Shown here piece by piece: positions 30,037 through 38,923 of a stretch of 64,000 nt of DNA; positions within the stretch are counted from its first letter, which is position 1; each line of letters starts with the position of its first letter. The position numbers and the translations under genes were made by a program. This DNA comes from Arthrobacter cavernae. Its GTDB lineage: Bacteria; Actinomycetota; Actinomycetes; Actinomycetales; Micrococcaceae. Under the pieces are notes generated by a model that did no database searches, was not told where the DNA came from, and saw nothing but the letters and a program-made list of their open reading frames with translations. Location of the stretch: assembly GCF_017368795.1 (NCBI RefSeq), contig NZ_JAFNLL010000015.1, positions 1-64,000 of the forward strand. The letters are read 5' to 3'.

Positions 30037-30625
30037 CACCCGAGCTTCCCCGGCGGTGGCTGTCCACCAGGTGCGTGTCGATGATCCCCACGGCTTCCAT
30101 GAGTGCATACATGGTGGTGGGCCCGACGAAGGCGAAACCCTTCTTGCGCAGCGCCTTGGACAAGGCGACAGATTCCGGTGACTGCGTGGGCACCTCACCG
30201 AGGGTCCGTGGCTCCGGCGTCGTGTCCGGGCGGAAGGACCAGACGAAGTCCACCAGACCGCCTTCCTGGCGCAGGGCGATGGTTGCCTTGGCGTTGGTGA
30301 TGGTGGCCCGGATCTTGAGCCGGTTCCGCACGATGCCGGAGTCCAGCATGAGACGTTCGACGTCGTCCTCGGTGAACGCTGCGACGCTCTCCGGATGGAA
30401 GTCCAGGAAGGCCACCCGGAAGCCGGGGCGCTTGCGCAGGATGGTGGCCCAGGACAGGCCGGCCTGGAAGCCCTCGAGGCTGATGCGCTCGTACATGCCC
30501 TGCTCGTCGCGGACGGGGATTCCCCATTCATGGTCGTAGTACTCGCGCAGGAGCGGATCCACGGAGGCCCATGCCGGGCGGGCCAGGCCGTCGTCGCCGA
30601 TGATGGTGCCGTTCTCCGGGGTCAT
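30026..30625 (-). CDS. tag: DNA-3-methyladenine glycosylase I
   Basis: Tag removes 3-methyladenine from alkylated DNA. The ATG at 30625 follows AGAGGAG and gives 199 residues starting MTPENGTIIGDDGLARPAW. Family motifs are REYYDHEWGIPVRDEQGMYE, FQAGLSWATILRKRPGFR, and the late FAFVGPTTMYALMEAVGIID. The N-terminal zinc-site Cys of E. coli Tag is not at the usual place, while the distal His of VDSHRR is present. It lies 140 bp after alkB on the same strand, at the end of a group of alkylation-repair genes. Confidence 0.93.
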   Translation of the reverse strand: MTPENGTIIGDDGLARPAWASVDPLLREYYDHEWGIPVRDEQGMYERISLEGFQAGLSWATILRKRPGFRVAFLDFHPESVAAFTEDDVERLMLDSGIVRNRLKIRATITNAKATIALRQEGGLVDFVWSFRPDTTPEPRTLGEVPTQSPESVALSKALRKKGFAFVGPTTMYALMEAVGIIDTHLVDSHRRGSSGVWG

Positions 30626-30765
30626 GCGCGCTCCTCTGCGGCCCCAGCGCGCGGCGGAGGCCCTTGATGTTGCTGGTGGGGACAACCCGTTCCTGCTGGG
30701 GACAAGTCCCTCTTGGTGGACACTCTGTAGGTGGACATTGCGTTAGTGGACATTGTGCCTGCCGG

Positions 30766-31467
30766 CTACGACATTCCGGTGACCCGCATGGTGATGTTGA
30801 TCCGCCCATGCGCCAGTCCGCAGCCCTCGGGTGCCGTTCCGGGGCGCACCTTGGGGATGCCGTGGTACGCGAACCGGGAGGGGCCGCCGAACACGAAGAG
30901 GTCTCCCGAGCCGAGTTCGACGTCGGTGTACGGCTTGGTGCGCGTCTCCGTATTGCCGAAGCGGAAGACGCAGCCGTCACCGATGCTCAGGGACACCACC
31001 GGGGCGCTGGAGCGCTCGTCCTTGTCCTGGTGCATGCCCATGGTGGCCGCGTCGTCGTAGAAGTTCACCAGGGCCGCGTCCGGGGTGTATCCGGCGGCGT
31101 CGTAACCGGCGCCATAGGCCTCGGCCAGCGCCTTCCGTCCCAGTCGCACCATCCACTCCGGGAAGTCGAGCACCCTGCGGCCGTTCACGTCGCCGGCGTC
31201 GCGGGTGTATTTGTAGGGCTGCCAGTGCCAGCCCAGGCACACGGTGCGCACGGACATCCGGTGGCCGCCCGGCAGGGCGGCGGCCCGCAGCGGAACCGGG
31301 CCCTGGGCCCATTCGTGGAACTGGGCCACGATCCAGCGTTGCTGCTCCGGGCTCAGCCAGCCCGGCACATGCACGGCACCCGGAGCGATGACCCGGGGAC
31401 CGGCGTCGGGCACGTCCTCCGGGATCGGCGAAAGCGGAAACAGCGGCGGAGTTTCGCTGGCACTCAT
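30766..31467 (-). CDS. alkB: Alpha-ketoglutarate-dependent DNA dioxygenase AlkB
   Basis: AlkB reverses 1-methyladenine and 3-methylcytosine by oxidative demethylation. The ATG at 31467 (233 aa) overlaps the end of the upstream MGMT gene by 4 bp. The iron site is H-x-D in MGMHQDKDE (about residues 146-148) and the His of FAYHGIPKV (about 202). The 2-oxoglutarate-binding arginines are in GRINITMR (about 222-228), and LVNFYDDAATMG is typical. All catalytic residues are present. It is the fourth gene of the overlapping series ogt, sigma, MGMT, alkB. Confidence 0.95.
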   Translation of the reverse strand: MSASETPPLFPLSPIPEDVPDAGPRVIAPGAVHVPGWLSPEQQRWIVAQFHEWAQGPVPLRAAALPGGHRMSVRTVCLGWHWQPYKYTRDAGDVNGRRVLDFPEWMVRLGRKALAEAYGAGYDAAGYTPDAALVNFYDDAATMGMHQDKDERSSAPVVSLSIGDGCVFRFGNTETRTKPYTDVELGSGDLFVFGGPSRFAYHGIPKVRPGTAPEGCGLAHGRINITMRVTGMS

Positions 31468-32105
31468 GCGGCGGCCTCGAGCGAGAGGAGTGTGCGCTTG
31501 GCCTCGGTCCCGCCCAGGTAGCCGCCGAAGGAGCCGTCCGATTTCACCACCCGGTGGCACGGGACGATCAGCGGCAGCGGGTTGGTGGCGCACGCCGTGC
31601 CGACCGCGCGCACCGCCCGGGGGCTGCCGGCCGCCTGGGCCACCTCGGCGTAGCTTTCCGTGCGGCCGTAGGCGATGTGCGGCAGGTGCTGCAGCACGCT
31701 CAGCCGGAAGCCGCGGGAGAGCCGGAAATCCAGTGGAAGATCGAACTCCCGGCGGGTGCCTGCGAAGTACTCATCCAGCTCCCGCGCCGCGGCATCAAGC
31801 CGGGCGGGCACCCGCAGGATCCGCGGACTGACCTTTTCGGCGAGCAGCTGCAGAACGGCGTCGTGGTCCTCCAGGGCGAAGGCGACACGCACGATGCCCT
31901 GTTCCGTGGCGGCGAGCAGCAGCTTGCCGAGCGGGGAATCGACCACCCGGTAGGCGACGTCGAGGGCGCCTTTGCTCCGGGCGTCCTCGGCGAGGCGCTG
32001 GTGCAGGCGGTCAAGGGCGGCTGCGTCCGCGGTGGTCAAGGGTGCGGTTGCGGGGGCGAAGAGCCTGGCGGCGTCCGCGTCCGTGAATCCGGTGTCGATG
32101 CTCAT
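31464..32105 (-). CDS. Methylated-DNA-protein-cysteine methyltransferase (Ada-C-like)
   Basis: This MGMT transfers alkyl groups from O6-alkylguanine to its own cysteine, the Cys of IVPCHRVVKSDGSFGGYLGG (about residue 183 of 213). The N-terminal 40 residues (MSIDTGFTDADAARLF...) are an extension of unknown role without the zinc-binding Cys pattern or AraC domain of true Ada. The start follows AGGAGGG and overlaps the sigma-factor stop by 4 bp. A second, shorter MGMT is encoded two genes upstream, so the operon has two such proteins of different type. Confidence 0.93.
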   Translation of the reverse strand: MSIDTGFTDADAARLFAPATAPLTTADAAALDRLHQRLAEDARSKGALDVAYRVVDSPLGKLLLAATEQGIVRVAFALEDHDAVLQLLAEKVSPRILRVPARLDAAARELDEYFAGTRREFDLPLDFRLSRGFRLSVLQHLPHIAYGRTESYAEVAQAAGSPRAVRAVGTACATNPLPLIVPCHRVVKSDGSFGGYLGGTEAKRTLLSLEAAA

Positions 32106-32599
32106 GGGGTCCCTCCTGTCAAAAGCGGTGCCGCGAGGACGGTGCGCAGCGCCTTGATGCCGTCTGCGCCGGCCCGCCGGGCGGCGTCGGGCGTGCCGCC
32201 GACGATGGCGGCGATGTCCTTGTAGGGCAGCCCGGCCAGGTAGTGGTACGCCACTGCCTGGCGCTGCTTGGGCGGCAGTTGCCCGACGGCGTCGAGCAGT
32301 TCTGCCTGTCCGTCGTCCGGGATGCCCAGCCGGGAATGCCGCTCCGGCGGTTCCTCGACCGGCACGGCACGCCGGTTCCGCGAACGGACGAGGTCGATGG
32401 CCTTGCGGTGCGCGATGGTGACCAGCCAGGCCTCCACGTTGGCCCCCGGCGGCAGTTCCGGATAGGCCTGGAGCGCGGACAGGAAGGTCTCGGACCAGCC
32501 GTCCTCGGCATCGTGGGGACCGAGCACCGCCCGGCACACCCGCAGCACGGTGGGGCCGTGCTCCTGGACGATGGCTTCGAACGGTTTCCTGGGCTCCAT
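32102..32599 (-). CDS. ECF-like RNA polymerase sigma factor
   Basis: The 165-residue product has sigma region 2 (VLRVCRAVLGPHDAEDGWSE, then TFLSALQAYPELP and WLVTIAHRKAIDLVRSRNRR) and region 4 (LLDAVGQLPPKQRQAVAYHY, YKDIAAIVGGTPDAARRAGA). No anti-sigma gene is next to it. It overlaps the ogt stop by one base (TGATG) and the following MGMT start by 4 bp, so it is translated as part of a DNA alkylation-repair operon. It probably controls this operon or an alkylation response, which is inference. The region-4 helix is slightly unusual, with a Gly-rich turn (VGGTP). Confidence 0.9.
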   Translation of the reverse strand: MEPRKPFEAIVQEHGPTVLRVCRAVLGPHDAEDGWSETFLSALQAYPELPPGANVEAWLVTIAHRKAIDLVRSRNRRAVPVEEPPERHSRLGIPDDGQAELLDAVGQLPPKQRQAVAYHYLAGLPYKDIAAIVGGTPDAARRAGADGIKALRTVLAAPLLTGGTP

Positions 32600-33108
32600 C
32601 AGAAGAGCTTGCTTTCCTTCACGGCCGCGGGTTCCTCGAGGTCGAGCAGGAACCGCTTGTTCTCCAGGCCGCCCGCGTAGCCGGTGAGGCTGCCGTCCCG
32701 TCCCACCACCCGGTGGCAGGGGACCACGATGCTCAGCGGGTTCCGGCCGACGGCCGAACCGACCGCCTGCGCCAGATTGGGGTCGCCCAGTTCGGCGGCA
32801 ATTTCGCCGTAGCTGACGGTTTCACCGAAGGGAATGAGGTCCAGGCGGGCCCAGACCTTCTCCTGGAAGGGATTTCCACTTGCCTTGTACGGGAAGTCGA
32901 AGCCGGTGCGTTCACCGTGGAAGTATTCGTCCAGTTCCGCGGCGGCGCGGGCAAGGACGGGATCCTCTGGAGGGACGGCAGTACCGAAGTATTCCGGTGG
33001 CGGCATATGCCAGTGCCCCTCGAAGAAGATGCCCTTCAGGATCCCGCCGTCGGCGACCAGCGTCAGCTGTCCCAGCGGCGAATCAATGATGGTGTGCCTG
33101 GTGCTCAT
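32599..33108 (-). CDS. ogt: Methylated-DNA-protein-cysteine methyltransferase (Ogt)
   Basis: A compact O6-alkylguanine repair protein of 169 residues. It starts MSTRHTIIDSPLGQLTLVAD after AGGA. The DNA-binding helix-turn-helix is in VWARLDLIPFGETVSYGEIA, and the acceptor Cys is in SIVVPCHRVVGRDGSLTGYAGG (about residue 131), with the Asn hinge in GRNPLS. It is the first gene of the tight series with the sigma factor, the second MGMT and alkB. It lies 44 bp after crgA on the same strand. Confidence 0.95.
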   Translation of the reverse strand: MSTRHTIIDSPLGQLTLVADGGILKGIFFEGHWHMPPPEYFGTAVPPEDPVLARAAAELDEYFHGERTGFDFPYKASGNPFQEKVWARLDLIPFGETVSYGEIAAELGDPNLAQAVGSAVGRNPLSIVVPCHRVVGRDGSLTGYAGGLENKRFLLDLEEPAAVKESKLF

Positions 33109-33152
33109 GTCCTGTAGACGGTCCGGGCGGCGGAAATGTGAGGTCGGGGCCG

Positions 33153-33404
33153 CTAGGAGCGCCAGCGCGTGGTCATGAGGAAGCCCACGATCGCGATGCC
33201 GAAGCCTGCCACGATGTTCCACGAACCCCAGTCGCGCACCGGGAAGAGACCTTCGCTGATGTAGAAGGTGATGATCCAGATCAGGCCGACGATCATGAGT
33301 CCGAACATGACAGCCTTGTACCAGACGGGGTTCGGCGTGTTCTGCGCCGCCGACGTCTGCTGGGCCTGGCGGGCAGGCCTCTTGCGTGGCTTGGACTCGG
33401 GCAC
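33153..33404 (-). CDS. crgA: Cell division protein CrgA
   Basis: CrgA is a small actinobacterial membrane protein that interacts with FtsZ-ring and peptidoglycan synthesis proteins. The GTG at 33404 follows AGGAGG and gives 83 residues. These are a basic N-terminal tail (PESKPRKRPARQ), then two membrane segments (VMFGLMIVGLIWIITFYI and WNIVAGFGIAIVGFLMTTRW) separated by LFPVRDWGSWN. Position near the pknAB-pbpA-rodA locus is conserved in actinobacteria. Confidence 0.94.
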   Translation of the reverse strand: MPESKPRKRPARQAQQTSAAQNTPNPVWYKAVMFGLMIVGLIWIITFYISEGLFPVRDWGSWNIVAGFGIAIVGFLMTTRWRS

Positions 33405-33577
33405 GGATCCTCCTTGGCTGGCTGAACAAAATGCATAGGCGCACACCCTTGATATCCTGCAGGAAGGAAAATTCCAGCGGTTCAATGCGCGCGGTAATTC
33501 TGGGTTCGTACTAGCTGCCAAGTCTAGCCGGAAGTCAGCACCGCCAGCGCCTCCCGCGCCTGTGAAGAGGAGACCCT

Positions 33578-34402
33578 GTGGCTCAGCAGCAGACGGACGG
33601 ATCCGCTGCCATGACCACCGGCGGCGGAACTCCGGCACCGCTGCCCAAGCGGCGCATCACAGCAGGCGATGTGGTCCGCAAGATCGTGCAGATCATCGGC
33701 GAACTGCTGGTGACCGCGGGCGTCGTCCTGTTGCTGTTCGTAGCCTGGGAACTCTGGTGGACCAACGTGGAAGCCGATGCCAAGCAGAGCGAGGCTATCA
33801 AGAGCTTCACGCAGGACTTCGACGGACCCCTGGCCCCGGTGGCCCCGCCGTCAGCCTCTGCAGTACCGGTCAACTACGGCCCTCCCGCGGTGGCGCAGGC
33901 CCCCGGGCACGGCGGCATGATCGGCATCATGTACATCCCGCGCTTCGGCCCCGACTACACCCGCCCCATCATCCAGGGCACCAGCAGCGACATCCTGGAC
34001 ACGCTCGGACTGGGCCACTACGCCAACACCACCATGCCGGGCGCGCCCGGAAACTTCGCCGTGGCCGGCCACCGGCAGACACATGGGGCCGTGCTGGACA
34101 ACATCCACCTCCTGGTGCCCGGGGACAGGATCTACGTCCAGACCACGGACGGCTATTACACCTACGTGTTCCGGAACAACCAGATCGTCATGCCGGAGCG
34201 CACGGACGTCCTGCTCCCGGTTCCGACGCAACCCGGGGCAGAGCCCACGGACAGTTTCCTCACCATGACCAGCTGTAACCCGCGCTTCGGGGCCCAGGAA
34301 CGGATCATCGCCTACTCCGTCCTGGAGAGCTGGCAGCCGGTCTCCGCCGGGCCGCCGTCGGAGATCGCCCCACAAGTCGCCCAGGCCCACGGAAAGGGAT
34401 AG
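33578..34402 (+). CDS. Class E sortase
   Basis: Class E sortases cleave LAxTG-type signals and attach proteins to peptidoglycan in high-GC Gram-positives. The GTG at 33578 follows GAGGAGA and gives 274 residues. One membrane segment lies near residues 37-60 (IIGELLVTAGVVLLLFVAWE), with the catalytic domain outside. The catalytic His is in NFAVAGHRQTHG, the Cys in FLTMTSCNPRFG and the Arg in QERIIAYSV. No sortase substrate is apparent nearby. The small membrane protein gene follows after 2 bp. Confidence 0.93.
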   Translation: MAQQQTDGSAAMTTGGGTPAPLPKRRITAGDVVRKIVQIIGELLVTAGVVLLLFVAWELWWTNVEADAKQSEAIKSFTQDFDGPLAPVAPPSASAVPVNYGPPAVAQAPGHGGMIGIMYIPRFGPDYTRPIIQGTSSDILDTLGLGHYANTTMPGAPGNFAVAGHRQTHGAVLDNIHLLVPGDRIYVQTTDGYYTYVFRNNQIVMPERTDVLLPVPTQPGAEPTDSFLTMTSCNPRFGAQERIIAYSVLESWQPVSAGPPSEIAPQVAQAHGKG

Positions 34403-34404
34403 CA

Positions 34405-34575
34405 ATGTACGGATGGATTTTCCGCCACTTGCCGGGACCCCTGTGGGTGCGGATCCTGACTTCCCTGGTGCTGGTGGCCGGAGCCCTGGTGCTCATGGTC
34501 CAGTTCCTGTTCCCTTGGTTTTCGCAGTTCACCACACTCACCGACTCAACGATTGGTTCAGCGCAGCAGCCATGA
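34405..34575 (+). CDS. Small single-pass membrane protein
   Basis: Not recognised as a named family. The 56-residue product begins MYGWIFRHLPGPLWVR, has one membrane segment (ILTSLVLVAGALVLMVQFLF, about residues 17-36) and ends outside with WFSQFTTLTDSTIGSAQQP. It starts 2 bp after the sortase stop and overlaps the following amidotransferase start (ATGA), so it is clearly part of a translated unit. A role beside the sortase is inference. Confidence 0.8.
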   Translation: MYGWIFRHLPGPLWVRILTSLVLVAGALVLMVQFLFPWFSQFTTLTDSTIGSAQQP

Positions 34576-35213
34576 GCACAACAAAAATCCTCGTCGTGGA
34601 CAACTACGACAGCTTCGTCTACACCCTTGTCGGCTACCTTCAGGAGCTCGGCGCCGAAACCACCGTGGTCCGCAATGACGACGTGACCCTCGCCGAGGCC
34701 ACCGAGCTGGCAGCGGCACGCGACGGCATCCTGGTCTCGCCCGGCCCGGGCACGCCTGCCGAGGCCGGCGTCTGCATCGAGCTGATCAAGTGGTGCGGCG
34801 AGAACAACAAACCGATGTTCGGCGTCTGCCTGGGCCACCAGGCCCTCGCCGAGGCGTACGGCGGCGTGGTGACGCATGCCCCGGAGCTCATGCACGGCAA
34901 GACCTCGCCCGTGCTGCACGAGGGCAAAAGCGTCTTCGCGGGCCTGCCCTCGCCCGTCACGGCCACGCGCTACCACTCGCTGGCCGCCGTCCGGGAATCC
35001 ATCCCCGACGTCCTGGAAATCACCGCGGAAACCTCCAGCGGCGTGATCATGGGCCTGCAGCACCGGACGGCGCCACTGTGCGGCGTGCAGTTCCACCCGG
35101 AGTCCGTGCTCACCGAGGGCGGCTACCAGATGCTCGGCAACTGGCTTGAATCGCTGGGCATGGCAGGCGCCGCGGAGCGTGCGTCGAAGCTGAGCCCGCT
35201 CATCCAGCACTGA
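34572..35213 (+). CDS. pabA: Aminodeoxychorismate/anthranilate synthase component II (glutamine amidotransferase)
   Basis: This class I glutamine amidotransferase supplies ammonia to a chorismate-using synthase. The ATG at 34572 (213 aa) overlaps the upstream stop. It begins ILVVDNYDSFVYTLVGYL, has the oxyanion segment LVSPGPGTPAEAG, the nucleophile Cys in FGVCLGHQALAEAYGG, and the His-Glu pair in CGVQFHPESVLTEGGY. No component I gene is adjacent, so choosing pabA over trpG follows the conserved actinobacterial position next to pknB. It converges with pknB with only 5 bp between the stops. Confidence 0.9.
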   Translation: MSTTKILVVDNYDSFVYTLVGYLQELGAETTVVRNDDVTLAEATELAAARDGILVSPGPGTPAEAGVCIELIKWCGENNKPMFGVCLGHQALAEAYGGVVTHAPELMHGKTSPVLHEGKSVFAGLPSPVTATRYHSLAAVRESIPDVLEITAETSSGVIMGLQHRTAPLCGVQFHPESVLTEGGYQMLGNWLESLGMAGAAERASKLSPLIQH

Positions 35214-35218
35214 CCGGC

Positions 35219-37138
35219 TCAGCCGCCGCCCTTGCCGCCCTTGCTTTCCGTGGCGGTAGGCGTCGGAGTGGGTTCCGGCGCCGGGGCCTTGGCCACGGTC
35301 ACCGTGATGGTCTTGCCCTGCTCCACCAGGCTGTCTGCCGGGTCACTCTGATGCGTGACGGTGCCGGGGGCCACAACGGCGTTTTCCTGCTCGACGACGG
35401 CCATCGCCAGGCCGTTCGCCTTCAGCAGCGCGTCGGCCTCGTCCTTGGGCAGGTTCCTGAGCTCGGGCACGGCCACCTTGCCCGAGGAAATGACGAGCTC
35501 AACCTCTGCTCCGACGGAAACCGCGGCCCCGGGGGCCGGGCTGGTGTTGATGACCAGACCGCTCGGAACGGTGGCGCTGTTGGCGATCTTGGCTGAGATT
35601 ACGCCGGTCATGCCCATTTGCCGCAGGGCGTCACGGGCTGACGATTCGGTCTTTCCGAGGATCTCCCGGGGGATGGTGACCGAACTGGGGCCGTCCGAGA
35701 TGTTCAGGACCACCTCGGAGTTCCGCTCCAGGGATGTCCCGGCGTCAGGGACGGTGCCGATGGCCGTGCCCTTGCTGATCTTGTCGTGCGGGAGCCGGTT
35801 TGTTTTGGGGACCAGCTTGGCGTTGTAGATTTCCTGGATGGCCTGCGCCTCGCTCATGCCGCTCACCGAAGGAACATCGGACGTGGGCGGGGGCGGTGCC
35901 TTGAAATTGACGGTGCTGTAGATCCAGAATCCACCGCCGGCCAGCACCAGGAGCGTGAAGACCACCAGCGTGGCCGCCCACGCCCGGCGCCGGCGTTTCT
36001 GGGCCTTGCTCCGCTCGCGTTCGGGCGGCAGGCCGAGGGGCAGTGCTTCCTCGTCGGCGAAGTCGTCCACGGCATGCATTGCCAGCAGGGTGTCCTCCGC
36101 GGTGTCCCCGGCTTCCGCGCCGGCCTCATGCGAGGGCGAGGCCAGGAATCCTGCGGAGGTGCCGTTAAGGCCGGCGGAAGGTACGACGTCGGTGGGATCC
36201 GTAGGTGCCTCGGCGGCGGCGGGTTCCGGCACGGCTATCCCGTTGCTCGCCGCCCGTAGGGCGCGGCGGAAGGCGGCCGCATCCTGGAAGCGGTCCGAGC
36301 GGTTCTTCTGCAGGGCCTTCGCCAAGACACTGTCCAAGGCTTCGGAAACCTCGGGGTTGAAGGTGCTGGCCGGTTCCGGGATCTCGCGGACATGCTGGTA
36401 GGCCACCGAGACGGGGCTATCACCCAGGAACGGCGGACGGCCGGTCAGTGTTTCGTACAGCAGGCAACCGGCGGAGTACAGGTCGCTGCGGGCATCGACA
36501 GCTTCGCCGCGTGCCTGCTCGGGCGACAGATACTGGGCCGTGCCCACCACTGCCTGGGTCTGCGTCATGGTGGCCGCGGAATCCGCCATGGCACGGGCAA
36601 TGCCGAAGTCCATGACCTTTACGTCGTCCGTGTCCTCGCACACCATCACATTGGCCGGCTTGATGTCCCGGTGCACAATGCCGGCCTTGTGGCTGTATTC
36701 CAGGGCAGACAACACGCCGAGGGCGAAGTTGACGGAGTCCGCGATGCTCAGTTCCTTGGCACGGGCCATGTCGCGCAGCGTCCGCCCGCGAACGAACTCC
36801 ATCACGATGAACGGCACCGGCACGCTCTCGCCGGAATCGCCCGGCACCTCGAACTCGCCGGTGTCGTAGATCGCCACGATCGATGGATGGTTCAGCGCCG
36901 CGACAGCCTGGGCCTCCCGCTTGAACCTCGCCTGGAACTGCGGGTCCCGGGCAAGGTCAGCGCGCAGGATCTTGACGGCGATGGTCCGTCCCAAAAGGGT
37001 GTCCACGCCACGGTGGACGTCCGCCATGCCGCCACGGCCGATCAACTCACCGACCTCGTAGCGGCCATTGAGGACATGCTGCGGCTTCGCCGGGGAACGG
37101 TCCTCCCTGTGCGCTGGACTGGGGCGTGGAGTTGACAT
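35219..37138 (-). CDS. pknB: Serine/threonine protein kinase PknB with PASTA repeats
   Basis: PknB senses muropeptides or lipid II with its extracellular PASTA domains and phosphorylates division and cell-wall proteins. The 639-residue product has the kinase domain at about 27-290: glycine loop IGRGGMADVH, Lys in IAVKIL (about 56), HRDIKPANV (about 156), DFG (about 177) and APE-like SPEQARGEAVDARSD. The juxtamembrane linker is acidic and Ala-rich. The membrane segment is near 388-408. I count three PASTA units after it (starting DVPSVSG, VTIPREILG, VAVPELRNL), and a Pro/Thr, Gly-ending tail. It follows pknA by 6 bp. Confidence 0.95.
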   Translation of the reverse strand: MSTPRPSPAHREDRSPAKPQHVLNGRYEVGELIGRGGMADVHRGVDTLLGRTIAVKILRADLARDPQFQARFKREAQAVAALNHPSIVAIYDTGEFEVPGDSGESVPVPFIVMEFVRGRTLRDMARAKELSIADSVNFALGVLSALEYSHKAGIVHRDIKPANVMVCEDTDDVKVMDFGIARAMADSAATMTQTQAVVGTAQYLSPEQARGEAVDARSDLYSAGCLLYETLTGRPPFLGDSPVSVAYQHVREIPEPASTFNPEVSEALDSVLAKALQKNRSDRFQDAAAFRRALRAASNGIAVPEPAAAEAPTDPTDVVPSAGLNGTSAGFLASPSHEAGAEAGDTAEDTLLAMHAVDDFADEEALPLGLPPERERSKAQKRRRRAWAATLVVFTLLVLAGGGFWIYSTVNFKAPPPPTSDVPSVSGMSEAQAIQEIYNAKLVPKTNRLPHDKISKGTAIGTVPDAGTSLERNSEVVLNISDGPSSVTIPREILGKTESSARDALRQMGMTGVISAKIANSATVPSGLVINTSPAPGAAVSVGAEVELVISSGKVAVPELRNLPKDEADALLKANGLAMAVVEQENAVVAPGTVTHQSDPADSLVEQGKTITVTVAKAPAPEPTPTPTATESKGGKGGG

Positions 37139-37144
37139 GGCTGC

Positions 37145-38923
37145 CTAGTTGCCCGGGCCTGGGTTGGCGCCGTTGGACGGCACCAGCGGCTTCGAGAGGA
37201 AGTAAGTCACCACGGAGCCGGCTGCCAGCTTGCTGCCCGCTTCGGGATCCGAGCTCACAAAGGTGTTCGGTGCCTGGCCGATTGCGCCGTTGACGGGATC
37301 GCCCACCACCCAACGAAGGTTGACGCTCTCGATCGCGGCCCTGACCTGGGCTTCCGTGGCGCCCTGGCCGATGGCCGGAACCGACACCATTTCCGGCCCC
37401 TTGGAATAGGTGACCGTGATGGGCGTGCCTTCGGCGACGAGGCCCGAAGGATCAATGTCTGTCACGGTGCCCACGGGAGCGCTGTTGAACACTTCATTGC
37501 CCTTCACCTGGAGCTTCAGACCGATGAGTTCGCTGCGGACCGCGTCGAACTGCTGGCCCAGATAGGACGCCGGGATCAGGTTGATCTTGGCTGCGGTCGG
37601 CTGCGTGGCCGTCGCCGTGGGGCTGGCCGTCGCCGTGGGGCTGGCGGTGCTCTTGCTGGTGGTGGGCGGCGCCGAGGAACTGGCCGTTTCATTGGGCCCG
37701 AAGAAGCCGGACTGTGAGATGAGCAAGCCCACGAGTGAGAAGAGGACCAGCAGGAGCAGGGCGACCAGCGGCCAGGTCCACGGGCTGCGCTTTTTGCGCT
37801 CGGGCTCCGGCTCGAAATTGTCATCGTCGTCGTAGCGGCCCGTCTCGTCGTCGCTCCAGCTGCGCTCGGCGGCCATGGCGTTGGCGCGGGACAGAGCTGA
37901 ACCCGCACCGGCACCTGCCGCTGCGCCCGCAGCCGAGGCGCCGATCACGGGCAAGGCGGAGGTCGCCGTCGTTCCTTGCTCCTTGCCGTATGGGGAGCTC
38001 ACGACGCCTGTGGGCGCCGTGGGCGTGTCCACCGGGGCGGTGATGGGGCCGGTGGCTGCCTCGTAGAGAAGCATGCCGGGCACGGCAGCGTGCGCCGCGG
38101 CGATGTCGCCGGTGCGAATGGCTTCGGCGGCCTCCGCCAGGGCGATGGCATTGGCAGGCCGGTTCTTGGGGTCCTTGGCCAGCATGGACATCAGAAGTGC
38201 CCGCACAGGCTTGGGGAGGGTTTCGGGCAGCGGCGGCGGGGCGTCGTTGACCTGTGCGAGAGCGATCGCGATCTGCGACTCGCCGGAGAACGGGCGGTGG
38301 CCCGTGAGGCACTCGTAACCGATAACGCCGAGGGAATATATGTCCGAGGAGCCCGTGGCGGTCTGTCCCGTGGCCTGCTCGGGCGCGAGGTACTGGGCCG
38401 TGCCCATGACCTGGCCGGTCTGCGTCAGGGGCACCTGGTCGGCGAGGCGGGCGATGCCGAAGTCCGTGACCTTGACCCGGTTGTCCGGGGTGATCAGCAG
38501 GTTGCCCGGCTTCACGTCGCGGTGGACCAGGCCCTGCGCGTGGGCGATGGCCAGGGCCCGGGCGGTCTGCGCGATGATCGACATGGTCCGGTCCGGGGAC
38601 AGAACCTGCTCGCGTTCCAGGATGCCGCTCAGCGGGGCACCCGGCACGAGCTCCATGACCAAGTACGCGGAACCGTCTTCCTCGCCGTAGTCGAAGACGT
38701 TCGCGATGCCCACGTGGTTGAGCAGCGCGGTGTGGCGGGCCTCGGCCCGGAAGCGCTGGAGGAAGCCGGGATCGCCCGTATATTCCTCCTTGAGCACCTT
38801 GATGGCGACAGTGCGGCCCAGGATCTCGTCCTTGGCCTTCCAGACTTCGCCCATGCCGCCAATCGCAATACGACTGGTCAGCTGGAACCTGCCGCCGAGG
38901 GTGATTCCTGAAGTAGGTCTCAC
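37145..38923 (-). CDS. pknA: Serine/threonine protein kinase PknA-type, with extracellular PASTA-like repeats
   Basis: The 592-residue product begins [15 protein letters not shown] with the kinase domain at about 10-270: [12 protein letters not shown], catalytic Lys in [10 protein letters not shown] (about 42), [11 protein letters not shown] (about 134) and TDFGIARL (about 154). A long Ala/Gly linker, the acidic stretch [17 protein letters not shown] and a membrane segment near 383-405 follow. Outside are a Thr/Ala/Pro repeat and two PASTA-like units ([16 protein letters not shown] and [15 protein letters not shown]). Mycobacterial PknA lacks PASTA units. It overlaps pbpA by 4 bp. Confidence 0.93.
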   Translation of the reverse strand: MRPTSGITLGGRFQLTSRIAIGGMGEVWKAKDEILGRTVAIKVLKEEYTGDPGFLQRFRAEARHTALLNHVGIANVFDYGEEDGSAYLVMELVPGAPLSGILEREQVLSPDRTMSIIAQTARALAIAHAQGLVHRDVKPGNLLITPDNRVKVTDFGIARLADQVPLTQTGQVMGTAQYLAPEQATGQTATGSSDIYSLGVIGYECLTGHRPFSGESQIAIALAQVNDAPPPLPETLPKPVRALLMSMLAKDPKNRPANAIALAEAAEAIRTGDIAAAHAAVPGMLLYEAATGPITAPVDTPTAPTGVVSSPYGKEQGTTATSALPVIGASAAGAAAGAGAGSALSRANAMAAERSWSDDETGRYDDDDNFEPEPERKKRSPWTWPLVALLLLVLFSLVGLLISQSGFFGPNETASSSAPPTTSKSTASPTATASPTATATQPTAAKINLIPASYLGQQFDAVRSELIGLKLQVKGNEVFNSAPVGTVTDIDPSGLVAEGTPITVTYSKGPEMVSVPAIGQGATEAQVRAAIESVNLRWVVGDPVNGAIGQAPNTFVSSDPEAGSKLAAGSVVTYFLSKPLVPSNGANPGPGN

